From NCBI GenBank assembly GCA_035463475.1, contig DATHTE010000123.1, positions 1 through 64,000 on the forward strand: a stretch of DNA of 64,000 bases. The letters run 5' to 3'. Source of the stretch: JACPDI01 sp035463475. Lineage in GTDB: Bacteria; Acidobacteriota; Vicinamibacteria; Vicinamibacterales; 2-12-FULL-66-21. Below the pieces are notes generated by a model that was given only the letters and a program-made list of their open reading frames with translations, was not told where the DNA came from and made no database searches. The position numbers and the translations under genes were made by a program. Shown here piece by piece: positions 19,378-28,463 of the stretch; position 1 is the first letter of the stretch, and the number at the start of each line of letters is the position of its first letter.

Positions 19378-21342
19378 ATGCGAGGGATCCGTCTCGGACT
19401 GGTGATAGGCGCCGCGCTGCTCGCTCTGCCGCAGGGGCAGACGCGTCCGGCGGGGGACTATCCGATCAAGCCCGTACCGCTCGCAGATGTCCGGGTGGAC
19501 GATGAGTTCTGGGCGCCCCGCATGGCGCTCAACCGCGCCGTCACCATTCCGCACATCATGCGCCAGAACGAGGAGACCGGCCGCGTGGCCAACTTCCTGC
19601 GCGCGGCAGGAAAGCTGGCAGGCCCTTTTGCGGGTCGCCGCTACAACGATACCGACGTCTACAAGGTCATCGAGGCCGCGTCGTACTCGCTCGCGGTGAG
19701 CCGCGATCCGGCGCTCGAGCGGCGGCTCGACGAACTGGTCGCGGCGATCGCCGCGGCGCAGGAGCCGGACGGCTACATCTATCCGGCGCGCACCGTCGAT
19801 CCGAAGAATCCCGCCGCCGGGGCCGGCCCTGCACGGTGGTCCTACCTTCACACGAGCCACGAGTTGTACAACGCGGGACACCTCTACGAGGCCGCGGTGG
19901 CTCATTTCCACGCGACCGGCCAACGGACGCTGCTCGACATCGCCATCAGGAACGCGGACCTGGTCTGCCGGACGTTCGGGCCCGGCCGCCGGCTCGACGC
20001 GCCTGGTCACCAGGAGATAGAGCTCGCGCTCGTGAAGCTGTACCGGGTGACCGGCGACCGGAAGTACCTCGAGCAGGCGCGGTTCTTCCTCGAGCAGCGG
20101 GGTCGCGAGCACACGACGCCGCCCCACCGCTTCGAGGAGAAGGATCCGTTCGCGATCTACAACGACCTCGCGTACCGCCAGGATCACCAGCCCGTGGTCG
20201 ATCAGACGCGTGCGACGGGGCACGCCGTGCGCGCGACGTACATGTACGCGGGGATGACGGACGTCGCGACCTTGCTCGGCGAGGCAGCCTACGCTCGAAC
20301 ACTGGAGACGCTCTTTCAGGACGTGATGTCGAAGCGCGCCTACCTGACGGGCGGGCTCGGATCGCAGGGACGCACGGAGGCGTTCGGCGACGACTACCAG
20401 CTTCCGAACGGCCGCGCATATGCGGAGACGTGCGCCTCGATCGGCGGCATCCTCTGGTACCACCGGATGTTCCTGCGGTCCGGCGACGGCGCGTTTCTGG
20501 ACGCGTTCGAGCGCACGCTCTACAACGGATACCTCTCGGGCGTGTCGGCGAGCGGCGACCGGTTCTTCTACCAGAACCCGCTCGAGTCCGACGGCACGCG
20601 CGAGCGAACCCCGTATTTCGACGTCGCGTGCTGCCCCGCGAACCTCGCGCGCCTGATGGCCGAGCTCCCCTCGCTCGTCTACAGCACGCGCGCCGACGCG
20701 GTGTACGTGAACCTGTTCGTCGGCAGCTCCGCCAGCGCGAACGTCGCCGGCCAGCGCGTCGCGATCCGGCAACAGACACGCTTTCCCTGGGACGGGGCGA
20801 TCAGGATCGCCTTCGATCCGGAGCGCCCCGCGCAGTTTGCCGTGAACGTCCGCGTTCCGGGCTGGGCGCGCAACCAGGCGTGGCCGGGCGAGTTGTATCG
20901 GTTCGCCGCGCCAATCACCGACGCGCCGGGCGTGACGGTGAACGGCGAGCGCGTGGCGGCAGACGTCGCACATGGTTTCGTGGCGATCCGACGCCGCTGG
21001 CAGCGCGGCGACGTCGTCGAGGTCGTGCTTCCGATGCCGCCGCGACGCGTGCTGGCGCACGAGCGCGTCCAGGAGAACTTCGGCAAGGCGGCGATCGCGC
21101 GCGGCCCGCTCGTCTACGCAGTCGAGGCCGTGGACAACGGCGGCCGCGCCCTCGATCTCGTCGTCCCGCTCGACGCCAGGCTCGAACACGAGTTCCGCAA
21201 AGAGCTGCTCGGCGGGCTGGAAGTCATCACCGCCCGGGTGCCCGGAACGCGCGGCGAGACGAGGACCGTCACTGCGATCCCCTACTTTGCGTGGGCCAAT
21301 CGTGGGAAGGGCCAGATGGCCGTCTGGTTGCCCGTCGAGTGA
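19378..21342 (+). CDS. GH127 beta-L-arabinofuranosidase-like glycoside hydrolase
   Basis: Protein of 654 residues with an N-terminal signal peptide. The GH127 (HypBA1) pattern is clear: an alpha/alpha barrel containing TGHAVRA, AETCASIGG and DVACCPANLARL. HypBA1 uses Cys417 as nucleophile with zinc held by Glu338, Cys340 and Cys418; here E350, C352, C418 and C419 match. The family releases L-arabinose from arabinofuranosides of plant glycans or glycoproteins. ATG 19378 is chosen, 11 bases after the isomerase stop, with a GGGGG-type ribosome site. It is followed by repeat array B1. Confidence 0.9.
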   Translation: MRGIRLGLVIGAALLALPQGQTRPAGDYPIKPVPLADVRVDDEFWAPRMALNRAVTIPHIMRQNEETGRVANFLRAAGKLAGPFAGRRYNDTDVYKVIEAASYSLAVSRDPALERRLDELVAAIAAAQEPDGYIYPARTVDPKNPAAGAGPARWSYLHTSHELYNAGHLYEAAVAHFHATGQRTLLDIAIRNADLVCRTFGPGRRLDAPGHQEIELALVKLYRVTGDRKYLEQARFFLEQRGREHTTPPHRFEEKDPFAIYNDLAYRQDHQPVVDQTRATGHAVRATYMYAGMTDVATLLGEAAYARTLETLFQDVMSKRAYLTGGLGSQGRTEAFGDDYQLPNGRAYAETCASIGGILWYHRMFLRSGDGAFLDAFERTLYNGYLSGVSASGDRFFYQNPLESDGTRERTPYFDVACCPANLARLMAELPSLVYSTRADAVYVNLFVGSSASANVAGQRVAIRQQTRFPWDGAIRIAFDPERPAQFAVNVRVPGWARNQAWPGELYRFAAPITDAPGVTVNGERVAADVAHGFVAIRRRWQRGDVVEVVLPMPPRRVLAHERVQENFGKAAIARGPLVYAVEAVDNGGRALDLVVPLDARLEHEFRKELLGGLEVITARVPGTRGETRTVTAIPYFAWANRGKGQMAVWLPVE

Positions 21343-21343
21343 G

Positions 21344-21590
21344 CAGAACCGTCAATCAGTCGCGCAGTCGGACAGTCGGGCAGTCACGCCGTCGGGCAGT
21401 CGGGCAGTCACGCCGTCGGGCAGTCAGGCCGTCAGGCAGTCGACTGTTCGACTGTCTGACTATCTGACTGCCGGGACTGTCGGACTGTTCGACTCCGTGA
21501 CTGGTTGACTGGCTGACTGCGACTGGTTGACTGTCTGACTGTCTGACTGTCTGACTGTCTGACTGTCTGACTGTTTCGACTGTCGGGCGG
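21344..21590. repeat. Family B inverted short-period repeat array, copy 1
   Basis: About 250 bases of 8-9 base units. The left part reads as CAGTCGGG-type units and the right part as their complements, GACTGTCT and GACTGTTC. A 49-base segment at 21471-21519 recurs exactly and in the same direction at 22120-22168. Bases 21529-21576 are a nearly pure tandem run of the octamer GACTGTCT (five perfect units and one variant). The array ends three or four bases before the stop codon of the four-helix-bundle gene. Confidence 0.85.
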
Positions 21591-21593
21591 CGG

Positions 21594-21977
21594 TCACGTG
21601 CGGCGGCGGATCCGGTTCGACCGCGTCAGATACGCGATTAGCGGTGTGAGCATCCGGATCACCTCGCTGCAGAGAGCCGACGGCGTGGCGACGACGTCAT
21701 CGGAAAGCTCGTGGCGGTCGCCGCAGATGCTGATGTGACTGCGAAGTTCTGATGCCGATGCGCGTGAGATAACCAGGTAGCGCGCGAATGAGCGGTCCGT
21801 GGTCTGTTCGAAGCCCTCGGCGATGTTCGAAACGACCGACAGGCTCGCGGCGTTCATCTGCTCGGCCAGCATGCGGTCTTTGCGTACATCCGAGTGCCGC
21901 ACCAGTGCAGTGATTGCGCGATCCAGTTCGCGCGCTTTCCGGTACACGAGCAATTCATCGAGGGTCGCGGCGTTCAC
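21594..21977 (-). CDS. Four-helix-bundle protein (S23 / rRNA-intervening-sequence protein family)
   Basis: Protein of 127 residues, all helical, with the family hallmarks LLVYRKARELDRAITALV, LAEQMNAASLSVVSNIAEGF (written here in two parts of the first two helices), a Y in FARYLVISRASASELRSH and a final basic tail. Relatives are encoded in 23S rRNA intervening sequences and, more distantly, include the Avd protein of diversity-generating retroelements. Their role is unclear; some bind nucleic acid. It starts at GTG 21977 without a clear ribosome site. It sits alone between arrays B1 and B2, which share a 49-base direct repeat, so it may be part of a mobile unit. No reverse transcriptase is nearby. 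Confidence 0.85.
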   Translation of the reverse strand: MNAATLDELLVYRKARELDRAITALVRHSDVRKDRMLAEQMNAASLSVVSNIAEGFEQTTDRSFARYLVISRASASELRSHISICGDRHELSDDVVATPSALCSEVIRMLTPLIAYLTRSNRIRRRT

Positions 21978-22039
21978 GGAGGCGTTGTGAGCAGAAGCCG
22001 TGCCGACCCAGCGTTGCGCTGGCCGCCCGCCGCGCGATC

Positions 22040-22205
22040 TCTGACTGCCCGACTGTTCGACTGGTCGACTGTTCGACTGGTCGACTGTTCGACTGTTCGA
22101 CTGGTCGACTGTTCGACTACCGGGACTGTCGGACTGTTCGACTCCGTGACTGGTTGACTGGCTGACTGTCGGACTGTTCGACGGTCGGGCGGTCGGGCAG
22201 TCGGC
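22040..22205. repeat. Family B inverted short-period repeat array, copy 2
   Basis: About 165 bases of GACTGTTC and GACTGGTC units, then CGGTCGGGCAGTC units that are their complement, so again an inverted arrangement. It contains the second copy of the 49-base segment (22120-22168) shared with copy 1. It lies upstream of the four-helix-bundle gene and directly next to the stop codon of the giant FG-GAP protein at 22212. Confidence 0.85.
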
Positions 22206-22211
22206 CAGTCG

Positions 22212-25200
22212 TCAGGGCTCTACGACGATGTCGGCGCTGCGCACGTAGCTCTCGAACGGCAGTACCGAACCCGCGCTGCGAACGTTCACCTGGAAGGCGT
22301 GCGTGCCGATGTCCGCCGCGCCCGCCGTCCAGTCCGTGGTGTTGACGTCGCCGTAGTCCTGCAGCAGCGTCCACTGCCGCGTCTGGTTGCTGTAACTCCA
22401 GAACTGGTATTCGAGCGGCGCCGTGCCGCCCGACGCCGCGGCCGTCAGCGTAATCGGCGTGCCGTACGGCGCCGGCGTCGCCGGCGAGACCGTCAGGGAC
22501 GTGACCCGTGCCGGCAAGCCCGCGGTGACCGCGAAGGAGCGGGTGTCGAGATAGTGCTCGAACGCGACCGCGGTCCCCGCGCTCCGCGCGCGGACGTGCA
22601 TCGCGTGGATGCCCACGTCGGACGGGCCCGGCGTCCAGCTGTGCGTCGCGCTCGCGCTGTAGTCCTGGACCATGCTCCACACGCGCGTCGTGTAGCTGTA
22701 GCGCCAGAACTGGTACTCGAGAGACGCCGTCCCGCCGATCCCGGCGGCCGTCCAGGTCACGGTCGTGCCCTGCTGGACGGGCAGCGCCGGGCTCGGCGTC
22801 AGCGAGGTCACAACCACCGGCTGCGGGCTGGTGATCATGAACGCCTTCGTATCGAGGAAGCTCTCCCACGGTTGCGCGGAGCCCACGCTGCGAACGCGAA
22901 CGTGCATGTAAGTCATGCCGACATCCGTGGCGGCAGGCGTCCACGAGTACGACGCGCTGGCGCTGTAGCCCTGCACCATCGTCCACCGCCCGGTGGAGGA
23001 GCTGTACCGCCAGAACTCGTACTGAAGCGGCGCGACGCCGCCCGTGGCCGCCGCCGTCCAGGTGATGGTGGAGCCGTAGGCGGCGGGCGACGCAGGCGTG
23101 GCCGTCACCGAGACGATCTTCGCCGCCAGAGCGTCCGTAATCGCGAACGACGGCGTGTCCAGGTAATGTTCGTACGACACGGTCGAGCCCGCGCTGCGCA
23201 CGCGCGTGTGAAGCGCGTAAGTCCCGACCTCCGCCTGCGTCGGCGTCCATGTGAAGTTCGCGAGGTCACTGTAGTCCCGCACCATGCTCCACAACCGGGT
23301 GGTGTAGCTGTAGCGCCAGAACTGGTACTGCAGGGGCGCCGTTCCACCCGTGGCGTTCGCCGTCCACACGATCGTGTTCCCGTACTGCACCGGCAGCGCT
23401 CGGTTCGGCGGCACCGACAACAGCGTGACCGGGTTCAGGCTGGTGATCAGGAATCCGCGCGTATCGATGTAGCTCTCATACACCTTCGTGGATCCGGCGT
23501 TCCGCACGCGCGCGTGGAAGTACGTCATGCCGACGTCGGTCGCGCCGGGCGTCCACGTGAACGCCGCGCTGCTGCTGTAGTCCTGCACCATCGTCCAGAG
23601 CAGGGTGGTCGAGTTGTAGCGCCAGAACTGATACTGGAGCGGCCCCACGCCTCCCCATGCCGATGCGGTCCATGTGACCGTGGTGCCGTACGGGACGGGG
23701 GAGGCGACCGACGGCGTGAGCGACGTCATCACCGGAAGGGTCGGCGACTGCACAGCGATCGTGAAGCTACCGGACGCGGCGTTCCCGGCCGGATCGGTTG
23801 CCGAGCAAGACACCGTCGTCGTGCCGAGCGGGAACGTCGAACCCGACGCGGGGACGCACGTCACCGAAGTGACGCCGCCCACCGCGTCGAGCGCCGACGC
23901 CGTGAAGGTGACCAGGGTGCCCGCCCCGCTCATCGCCTCCACGGTCTGGTTGGCCGGAAGCGTCAGCACGGGGGGCGTCGTGTCGTTCACGACGATGGCG
24001 AACCCGCCGGTGCTGGTGTTTCCAGCCGAATCACTTGCGGAGCACGACACGGTTGTCGTGCCCAGCGGGAACGTGCTGCCGGACGCCGGCGCGCAGGCGA
24101 CCGGCACGTTGCCCTCGATCGCATCCTGCGCCGATGCGGCGAAGGTCGCCGCGGCGCCGGCCGCGTTCGACGCTTCGATCGTTTGCGGAGCAGGGAGGGT
24201 CAGGACCGGCGCCGTCGTATCCTGCACGATCACGGTCGTCGTCGCCGACGCCGAATTGCCGTGGTTGTCGGTGACGGTCAGCGTCAGGCTGTGCGAGCCC
24301 ATCGACAGCAGAATGGTCAGGCTCGGCGTTGTACCGAGTTCGGTCGCCCCTTCCGTCCACCGGTACGACAGCGTGTCACCCGGATCCGGATCGCTGCCCG
24401 TGCCGATCAGGGTGACGGTTGCTCCCGCCGCCGAGGTCGCTTCGACGCTTTGCGACGCGCCCGCATCCGCAGACGGCGCGGCGTTGGCGGGCGTGGCCAC
24501 GGCGAAGGGGGAGAGCCCCAACACACTGCCACAGACCTGCAGCGCGGAAGCGTCCGACGTCACGTCGGCCCACGCGCCGTTCTCGAAGTGCAACAGCCGG
24601 TTGGCGGTCGTGAAGCCGGCGCCCTGCACGCAGACGGAGATTGCGCCGCTGACGATGGCGCTCGTCGACATGTCGTACACCTGGCCCACGAAGCCAAGGC
24701 CGTTCGGCGCCGGCAGGGGGGCCGCAATCGCGTCGGCGGTCAGGAGCCCGGACTGAACGATCGCGCTGAACGTGGCCGTGACCGGCTGCGCCGCATTCGT
24801 TGGATCAGTGGCGGTCACCGGCAGGCCGGGCACCTCCACGATGCCGCCGACCGGCGGCAGCACTGTCACCGATGATGTCGCGCTGCCGATGTTTCCGCTC
24901 GCGTCCTGGAAACGGAACGACACTACCGAGATCCCCACGGGCAGCACCGTGCTCTGCGTGACGTCGGTGGGGACGCCGCCGAGCGTCGCCTGCGGCGGCA
25001 ACTTCACCGGCGCGGGATCCCGCGCGTCAACCGCGGAACCGCCCGCGAGATAACCGGCGAGCGCCACGGACGCCGCCGATGTCGTGACGTTCGCCCGCGC
25101 GCCGGATGCTTCGGTCGCGGCCACGACAATCGGCGCGGGCGCGGTGACCACGGGCGCCAGCGTGTCGGGGTGATCGACGGTAACCGCGATGGTCGCCTGC

Positions 25201-28028
25201 GCCGTGTTTCCGTACGCGTCGGTGGCGATCGCTCGAAGAGACAGCGCGGTCCCGTGTGCCACCAGCGAGGTGTCCCAGTCCACCGCGAACGGCGCGATCC
25301 CGTCCACGCCGAGCGACGCGAGGTCCGCGAAGAATTCAACCTGTGCCACCGACGTGTTGTCCGACACAGATGCCAGCAGCTGCACCACGCCCGTCACCCG
25401 CGCGCTGTTGAGCGGCGAGGCGAAGGCGACGCCCGGCGCCGTGGTGTCGCCGACCGTGACGTTGAAGCTGCCAAGGCTGGTATGGCCCTTCAGATCACTT
25501 GCCGAGCAGTTGACGACCGTCGTGCCGATCGGGAAGAGCGCTCCCGCTCCCGGTGTGCAGCTCACGGGCCGGGCGCCGTCCACGAGATCGCTGGCGGACA
25601 CCACGAACGAAACGATTGCGCCTCCGGCGCTCGTCGCTTCGCCCGCCATGCCCGCGGGCAGCGTCAGCACCGGTCCGGCCGTGTCCTGGACGGTTACTGT
25701 GAACTGCCCGGGCGCCGAGACGTTCCCCCACCCGTCGGTGGCCGTGCATGAGACCGTCGTGGTGCCGAGCGGAAAGGTGGCGCCTGACGCCGGCGTACAG
25801 GAAGCGGCGAACGTGCCGTCGACGATGTCGGTGGCGGTCGCGATGAAGGTCACGGCCGCGCCTGCGGCGCTCGTCGCCTCGGCGACGGCCGGCGCGGGCA
25901 GATTCAGTGTCGGCGGCGTCGTGTCCTGCACGGTGATGTTGACGGTCGCCTCGGCAAACGCGCCGTAGCTGTCCGTCACTCTCAGCACGACCGCGTGAAT
26001 TCCGGGAGGGAGCATCACGGCCGGCGAGGCGCCCGTCGCGATGACGACCCCGAACACGGTCCAGCGGTACGACAACGTGTCGCCCGCATCGGGGTCGGTG
26101 CCCGAGCCGGCCAGCGTGACGTTCGCGCCCGCGCCCGACGTCGCCTCGACCGTCTGCGCCGGACCGGCGTTTGCCGTGGGCACCTGGTCCACTGTCGCGT
26201 TGACCGCCGCGGACGTGCCTGTGTTGCCGGCCGCGTCGTGGGCCCGCGCGGTGAGCGCGTACACGCCGGCGGGGATGCCCACCGTGTTCCACGAGAGCGA
26301 GTAGGGTCCGGGCGCGGGGGTTGCGCTGCTGCCGATCAGGGTCGCACCGTAGTAGAAGTCGACGCCGGTGACACCATTGAAGTCCGACGCGGTCGCAACG
26401 AGCGTGACCGTGCCGGAGAGCAGACTCCCGGCGGCTGGAGTAGTGACGCTCGCAGTGGGCGGTGTCGTGTCCGTGTTCGCTACCGTCACGCTGACGCCCG
26501 CCGACGTGGCGGCGTTGTCCGCGACGTCGTACGCCCTGGCGCTCAGGGTGTAGGACCCGTTCGGGGTCATCGCGGTGTTCCACGCGTAGCTGTAGGGGTC
26601 GGTCGTGTCGCTGCCAATCAACTGGTTGCCCCGATAGAAGTCCACGCGCGCGACGCCGGTCGCGTCTGTCGCCGTCGCTGCGATCGTGACCACTCCCTGC
26701 AGTGAACTGCCAGCAGCGGGGGAGGTGAGCGACACGCTCGGCGGTGTCGCGTCTCCCGTGCCAGGGATTTGCTCCAGCACCCACGTGGTGGATTGCATCC
26801 CGGGCGGCGCATCCACGGCTGCGACGTCGATCCAGTTGTCCCCGTTCAGGTCGATCGCGGCCGCGTACTTCGGACGCGCGCCGACGGTGACGACTGGCCC
26901 GACGGCGAAGGTGCCGTTGCCGTGTCCCAGGAACAGCCGGATCCTGTTGCCGTCCGGATCGGCCACCACGACGTCGCGCGTCCCGTCCTTGTTGAAATCC
27001 GCGAGGTCGAGCGTCCCGATGTTCGTGCCGGGAATCAGGTGCGCTTCGGACCCCAGCGTGTAGCCGATCCCGTTGCCCGTCCCGAGCGAGGCGAAAAAGA
27101 AGGTTTGCGTCGTGGTTGGCGTTGCGGGCAGCGTACCGCGCTCAATGCCCGCGATGTCCAGGAACCCGTCGCGGTTCACGTCAGCGACACCGAAGGTCAG
27201 GACGCCCAGGTGTTGCTGCAGGGCGGCGCTGCCGACGCCGCTCGGCGCGTTGAAGGTCAGCACCGGGTCCCCCTGGCCGTCGACAGTCGTGATGAACACC
27301 GCCACGCCGGGGTTGCGCCCGGCGATCAGATCCAGATCGCCGTCGGCGTCGAGGTCGGCTGCCACCAGTGGGCGGCTGAAACGCAGGCCGCTGGCGCCCG
27401 GCGCATTGACAGGCGTCTTGAACGTGCCGTCGCCATTGCCGGGATAGACCCGAAGGCCGACGGCATTGTCGGCGACCGCCAGATCCGCCTTGCCGTCTCC
27501 ATTGAAATCGGCCACCACGGCGTCATTGAGGTTGTTGCTCACGGTGCCGAGCAGGCAGGACTGCAACGTGAACCCGATATTCCCGCCACCGGCTCCCAGG
27601 AAGATGAGCGTTCCGGGCGTCCGGCTGTTGCAGAATGTCGTGTCGGCCCCGGGCTTGTTCGCCGTTTGCGTAACCGCGAGGTCGAGGACGCCGTCGCCGT
27701 TGAAGTCGCCGCTGGCGATCCCCGTGCCGTAAGGGGCGTCCAGGGCGGGGTCGAAGAGGCCGCCGTTGCCGTCGGCGACCAGCACGTGGACCGTGCTGCC
27801 GCCGAGGGTCGTGAGCACGGCGACATCCTGCACGCCGTCGTTGTTGAAATCGGCTTTCTCGGCGTCGCCGGGATCGGATGCGCCCGTGTCATACGGGGCA
27901 GCGGGACGGAACTGAACGCTGGGCAGGGTCTGGGCGCTCACCGAACCGGGGCTGACGAAGCCCCACGCCAGGAGCGCGATCAGAAGTGTGTGGACGAACG
28001 AGCGACGAACGCAGTCGGGCACCTGCAC
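22212..28028 (-). CDS. Giant secreted FG-GAP/VCBS and HYR/Ig-domain surface protein
   Basis: Protein of 1938 residues with signal peptide (ends VSAQ, residue 33). Residues 40-420 are FG-GAP/VCBS-type repeats (FNGDGKADLAVADN, DLDADGDLDLIAG) that build a beta-propeller with calcium-like DxDxD loops. Residues 425-620 hold two Ig-like domains (GVARVDFYRGNQLIGSD), then PKD-like and several HYR-type domains (DTTPPVLTLPANQTVEA). The last 500 residues are five tandem repeats of about 100 residues built on PLQYQFWRYS and WTPGATDVG motifs. GTG 28028 is chosen because GGAGGA lies eight bases upstream. It is likely a cell-surface or secreted adhesin or glycan-binding protein; function unknown. It has no catalytic domain that I recognise. 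Confidence 0.85.
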   Translation of the reverse strand: MQVPDCVRRSFVHTLLIALLAWGFVSPGSVSAQTLPSVQFRPAAPYDTGASDPGDAEKADFNNDGVQDVAVLTTLGGSTVHVLVADGNGGLFDPALDAPYGTGIASGDFNGDGVLDLAVTQTANKPGADTTFCNSRTPGTLIFLGAGGGNIGFTLQSCLLGTVSNNLNDAVVADFNGDGKADLAVADNAVGLRVYPGNGDGTFKTPVNAPGASGLRFSRPLVAADLDADGDLDLIAGRNPGVAVFITTVDGQGDPVLTFNAPSGVGSAALQQHLGVLTFGVADVNRDGFLDIAGIERGTLPATPTTTQTFFFASLGTGNGIGYTLGSEAHLIPGTNIGTLDLADFNKDGTRDVVVADPDGNRIRLFLGHGNGTFAVGPVVTVGARPKYAAAIDLNGDNWIDVAAVDAPPGMQSTTWVLEQIPGTGDATPPSVSLTSPAAGSSLQGVVTIAATATDATGVARVDFYRGNQLIGSDTTDPYSYAWNTAMTPNGSYTLSARAYDVADNAATSAGVSVTVANTDTTPPTASVTTPAAGSLLSGTVTLVATASDFNGVTGVDFYYGATLIGSSATPAPGPYSLSWNTVGIPAGVYALTARAHDAAGNTGTSAAVNATVDQVPTANAGPAQTVEATSGAGANVTLAGSGTDPDAGDTLSYRWTVFGVVIATGASPAVMLPPGIHAVVLRVTDSYGAFAEATVNITVQDTTPPTLNLPAPAVAEATSAAGAAVTFIATATDIVDGTFAASCTPASGATFPLGTTTVSCTATDGWGNVSAPGQFTVTVQDTAGPVLTLPAGMAGEATSAGGAIVSFVVSASDLVDGARPVSCTPGAGALFPIGTTVVNCSASDLKGHTSLGSFNVTVGDTTAPGVAFASPLNSARVTGVVQLLASVSDNTSVAQVEFFADLASLGVDGIAPFAVDWDTSLVAHGTALSLRAIATDAYGNTAQATIAVTVDHPDTLAPVVTAPAPIVVAATEASGARANVTTSAASVALAGYLAGGSAVDARDPAPVKLPPQATLGGVPTDVTQSTVLPVGISVVSFRFQDASGNIGSATSSVTVLPPVGGIVEVPGLPVTATDPTNAAQPVTATFSAIVQSGLLTADAIAAPLPAPNGLGFVGQVYDMSTSAIVSGAISVCVQGAGFTTANRLLHFENGAWADVTSDASALQVCGSVLGLSPFAVATPANAAPSADAGASQSVEATSAAGATVTLIGTGSDPDPGDTLSYRWTEGATELGTTPSLTILLSMGSHSLTLTVTDNHGNSASATTTVIVQDTTAPVLTLPAPQTIEASNAAGAAATFAASAQDAIEGNVPVACAPASGSTFPLGTTTVSCSASDSAGNTSTGGFAIVVNDTTPPVLTLPANQTVEAMSGAGTLVTFTASALDAVGGVTSVTCVPASGSTFPLGTTTVSCSATDPAGNAASGSFTIAVQSPTLPVMTSLTPSVASPVPYGTTVTWTASAWGGVGPLQYQFWRYNSTTLLWTMVQDYSSSAAFTWTPGATDVGMTYFHARVRNAGSTKVYESYIDTRGFLITSLNPVTLLSVPPNRALPVQYGNTIVWTANATGGTAPLQYQFWRYSYTTRLWSMVRDYSDLANFTWTPTQAEVGTYALHTRVRSAGSTVSYEHYLDTPSFAITDALAAKIVSVTATPASPAAYGSTITWTAAATGGVAPLQYEFWRYSSSTGRWTMVQGYSASASYSWTPAATDVGMTYMHVRVRSVGSAQPWESFLDTKAFMITSPQPVVVTSLTPSPALPVQQGTTVTWTAAGIGGTASLEYQFWRYSYTTRVWSMVQDYSASATHSWTPGPSDVGIHAMHVRARSAGTAVAFEHYLDTRSFAVTAGLPARVTSLTVSPATPAPYGTPITLTAAASGGTAPLEYQFWSYSNQTRQWTLLQDYGDVNTTDWTAGAADIGTHAFQVNVRSAGSVLPFESYVRSADIVVEP
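22215..23730 (-). repeat. Five tandem ~300-bp repeats coding the C-terminal domains of the giant protein
   Basis: Five units of roughly 300 bases each, near 23440-23730, 23140-23440, 22840-23140, 22540-22840 and 22215-22540. Each encodes a domain with GTTVTWTA, LQYQFWRY, WSMVQDYS, WTP and HVRVRSAGS segments and closes with a YLDT-type strand. Identity between units is partial, so they are old duplications. Confidence 0.8.
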
Positions 28029-28463
28029 GCAAGATCCTCCGGATTGCGAGCCGCACCCGAAAGGTGGCGTACCGTCCGCCGGCGTAGCGCGACACCAGGG
28101 ACTAACGGGGAGATCGTGCCGTAAGACGACGAACGAACTCTTCCGGGGCGGGCTCTGCGAGGTAAGGGTGAGCAGGGCGAGGTGGAAATACAGGACACGG
28201 GCGGGGCCGTGTCATAGCAATCGGCAATTGACAATCGGGTAATCGGGTAATGGCACGATCGGCAATCGGCAATCGGGTAAACGGGCAATTGGATCGGGTA
28301 ATCGGGCAGCGCGGAATCAGGCAAGTGGAAGCCGGTGGGACACTGCCGATTGCCGATCACCAATTACCCGATCCAACTCCCCGATTACCCGATGACCCGA
28401 TTCCCCGATCGTGCCATTACCGATTACCCGAGTATCAGTTACCCGATCGATCCCAGCTCATCA
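28029..28463. other. Gene-free gap of 435 bases between two minus-strand genes
   Basis: It holds the leader of the giant protein gene (28029-28217) and repeat array A2 (28218-28450). No protein frame with family features is seen on either strand and no clear promoter was found. Confidence 0.6.
28218..28450. repeat. Family A inverted short-period repeat array, copy 2
   Basis: About 230 bases with left-half units ATCGGGTA, ATCGGCA and right-half complements CCGATTACC, CCCGAT. The core CCGATCGTGCCATTACC at 28405-28421 is a perfect complement of 28246-28262, and the pairing extends to about 28 bases with one indel. The same core is in copy 1 at 1252-1268, more than 27 kb away. It ends just past the stop of the gene at 28464. 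Confidence 0.85.

Noticed and set aside
21594..21977. Avd subunit of a diversity-generating retroelement
   Set aside because: Fold family is similar, but no reverse transcriptase, template repeat or variable repeat was seen within the surrounding sequence.
21344..22205. CRISPR array
   Set aside because: Units are only 8-9 bases, not separated by unique spacers, inverted within the array, and no cas gene is nearby.
28029..28217. Small open frame in the leader of the giant protein gene
   Set aside because: No ribosome site, no family signal and it overlaps the presumed promoter region; treated as non-coding.
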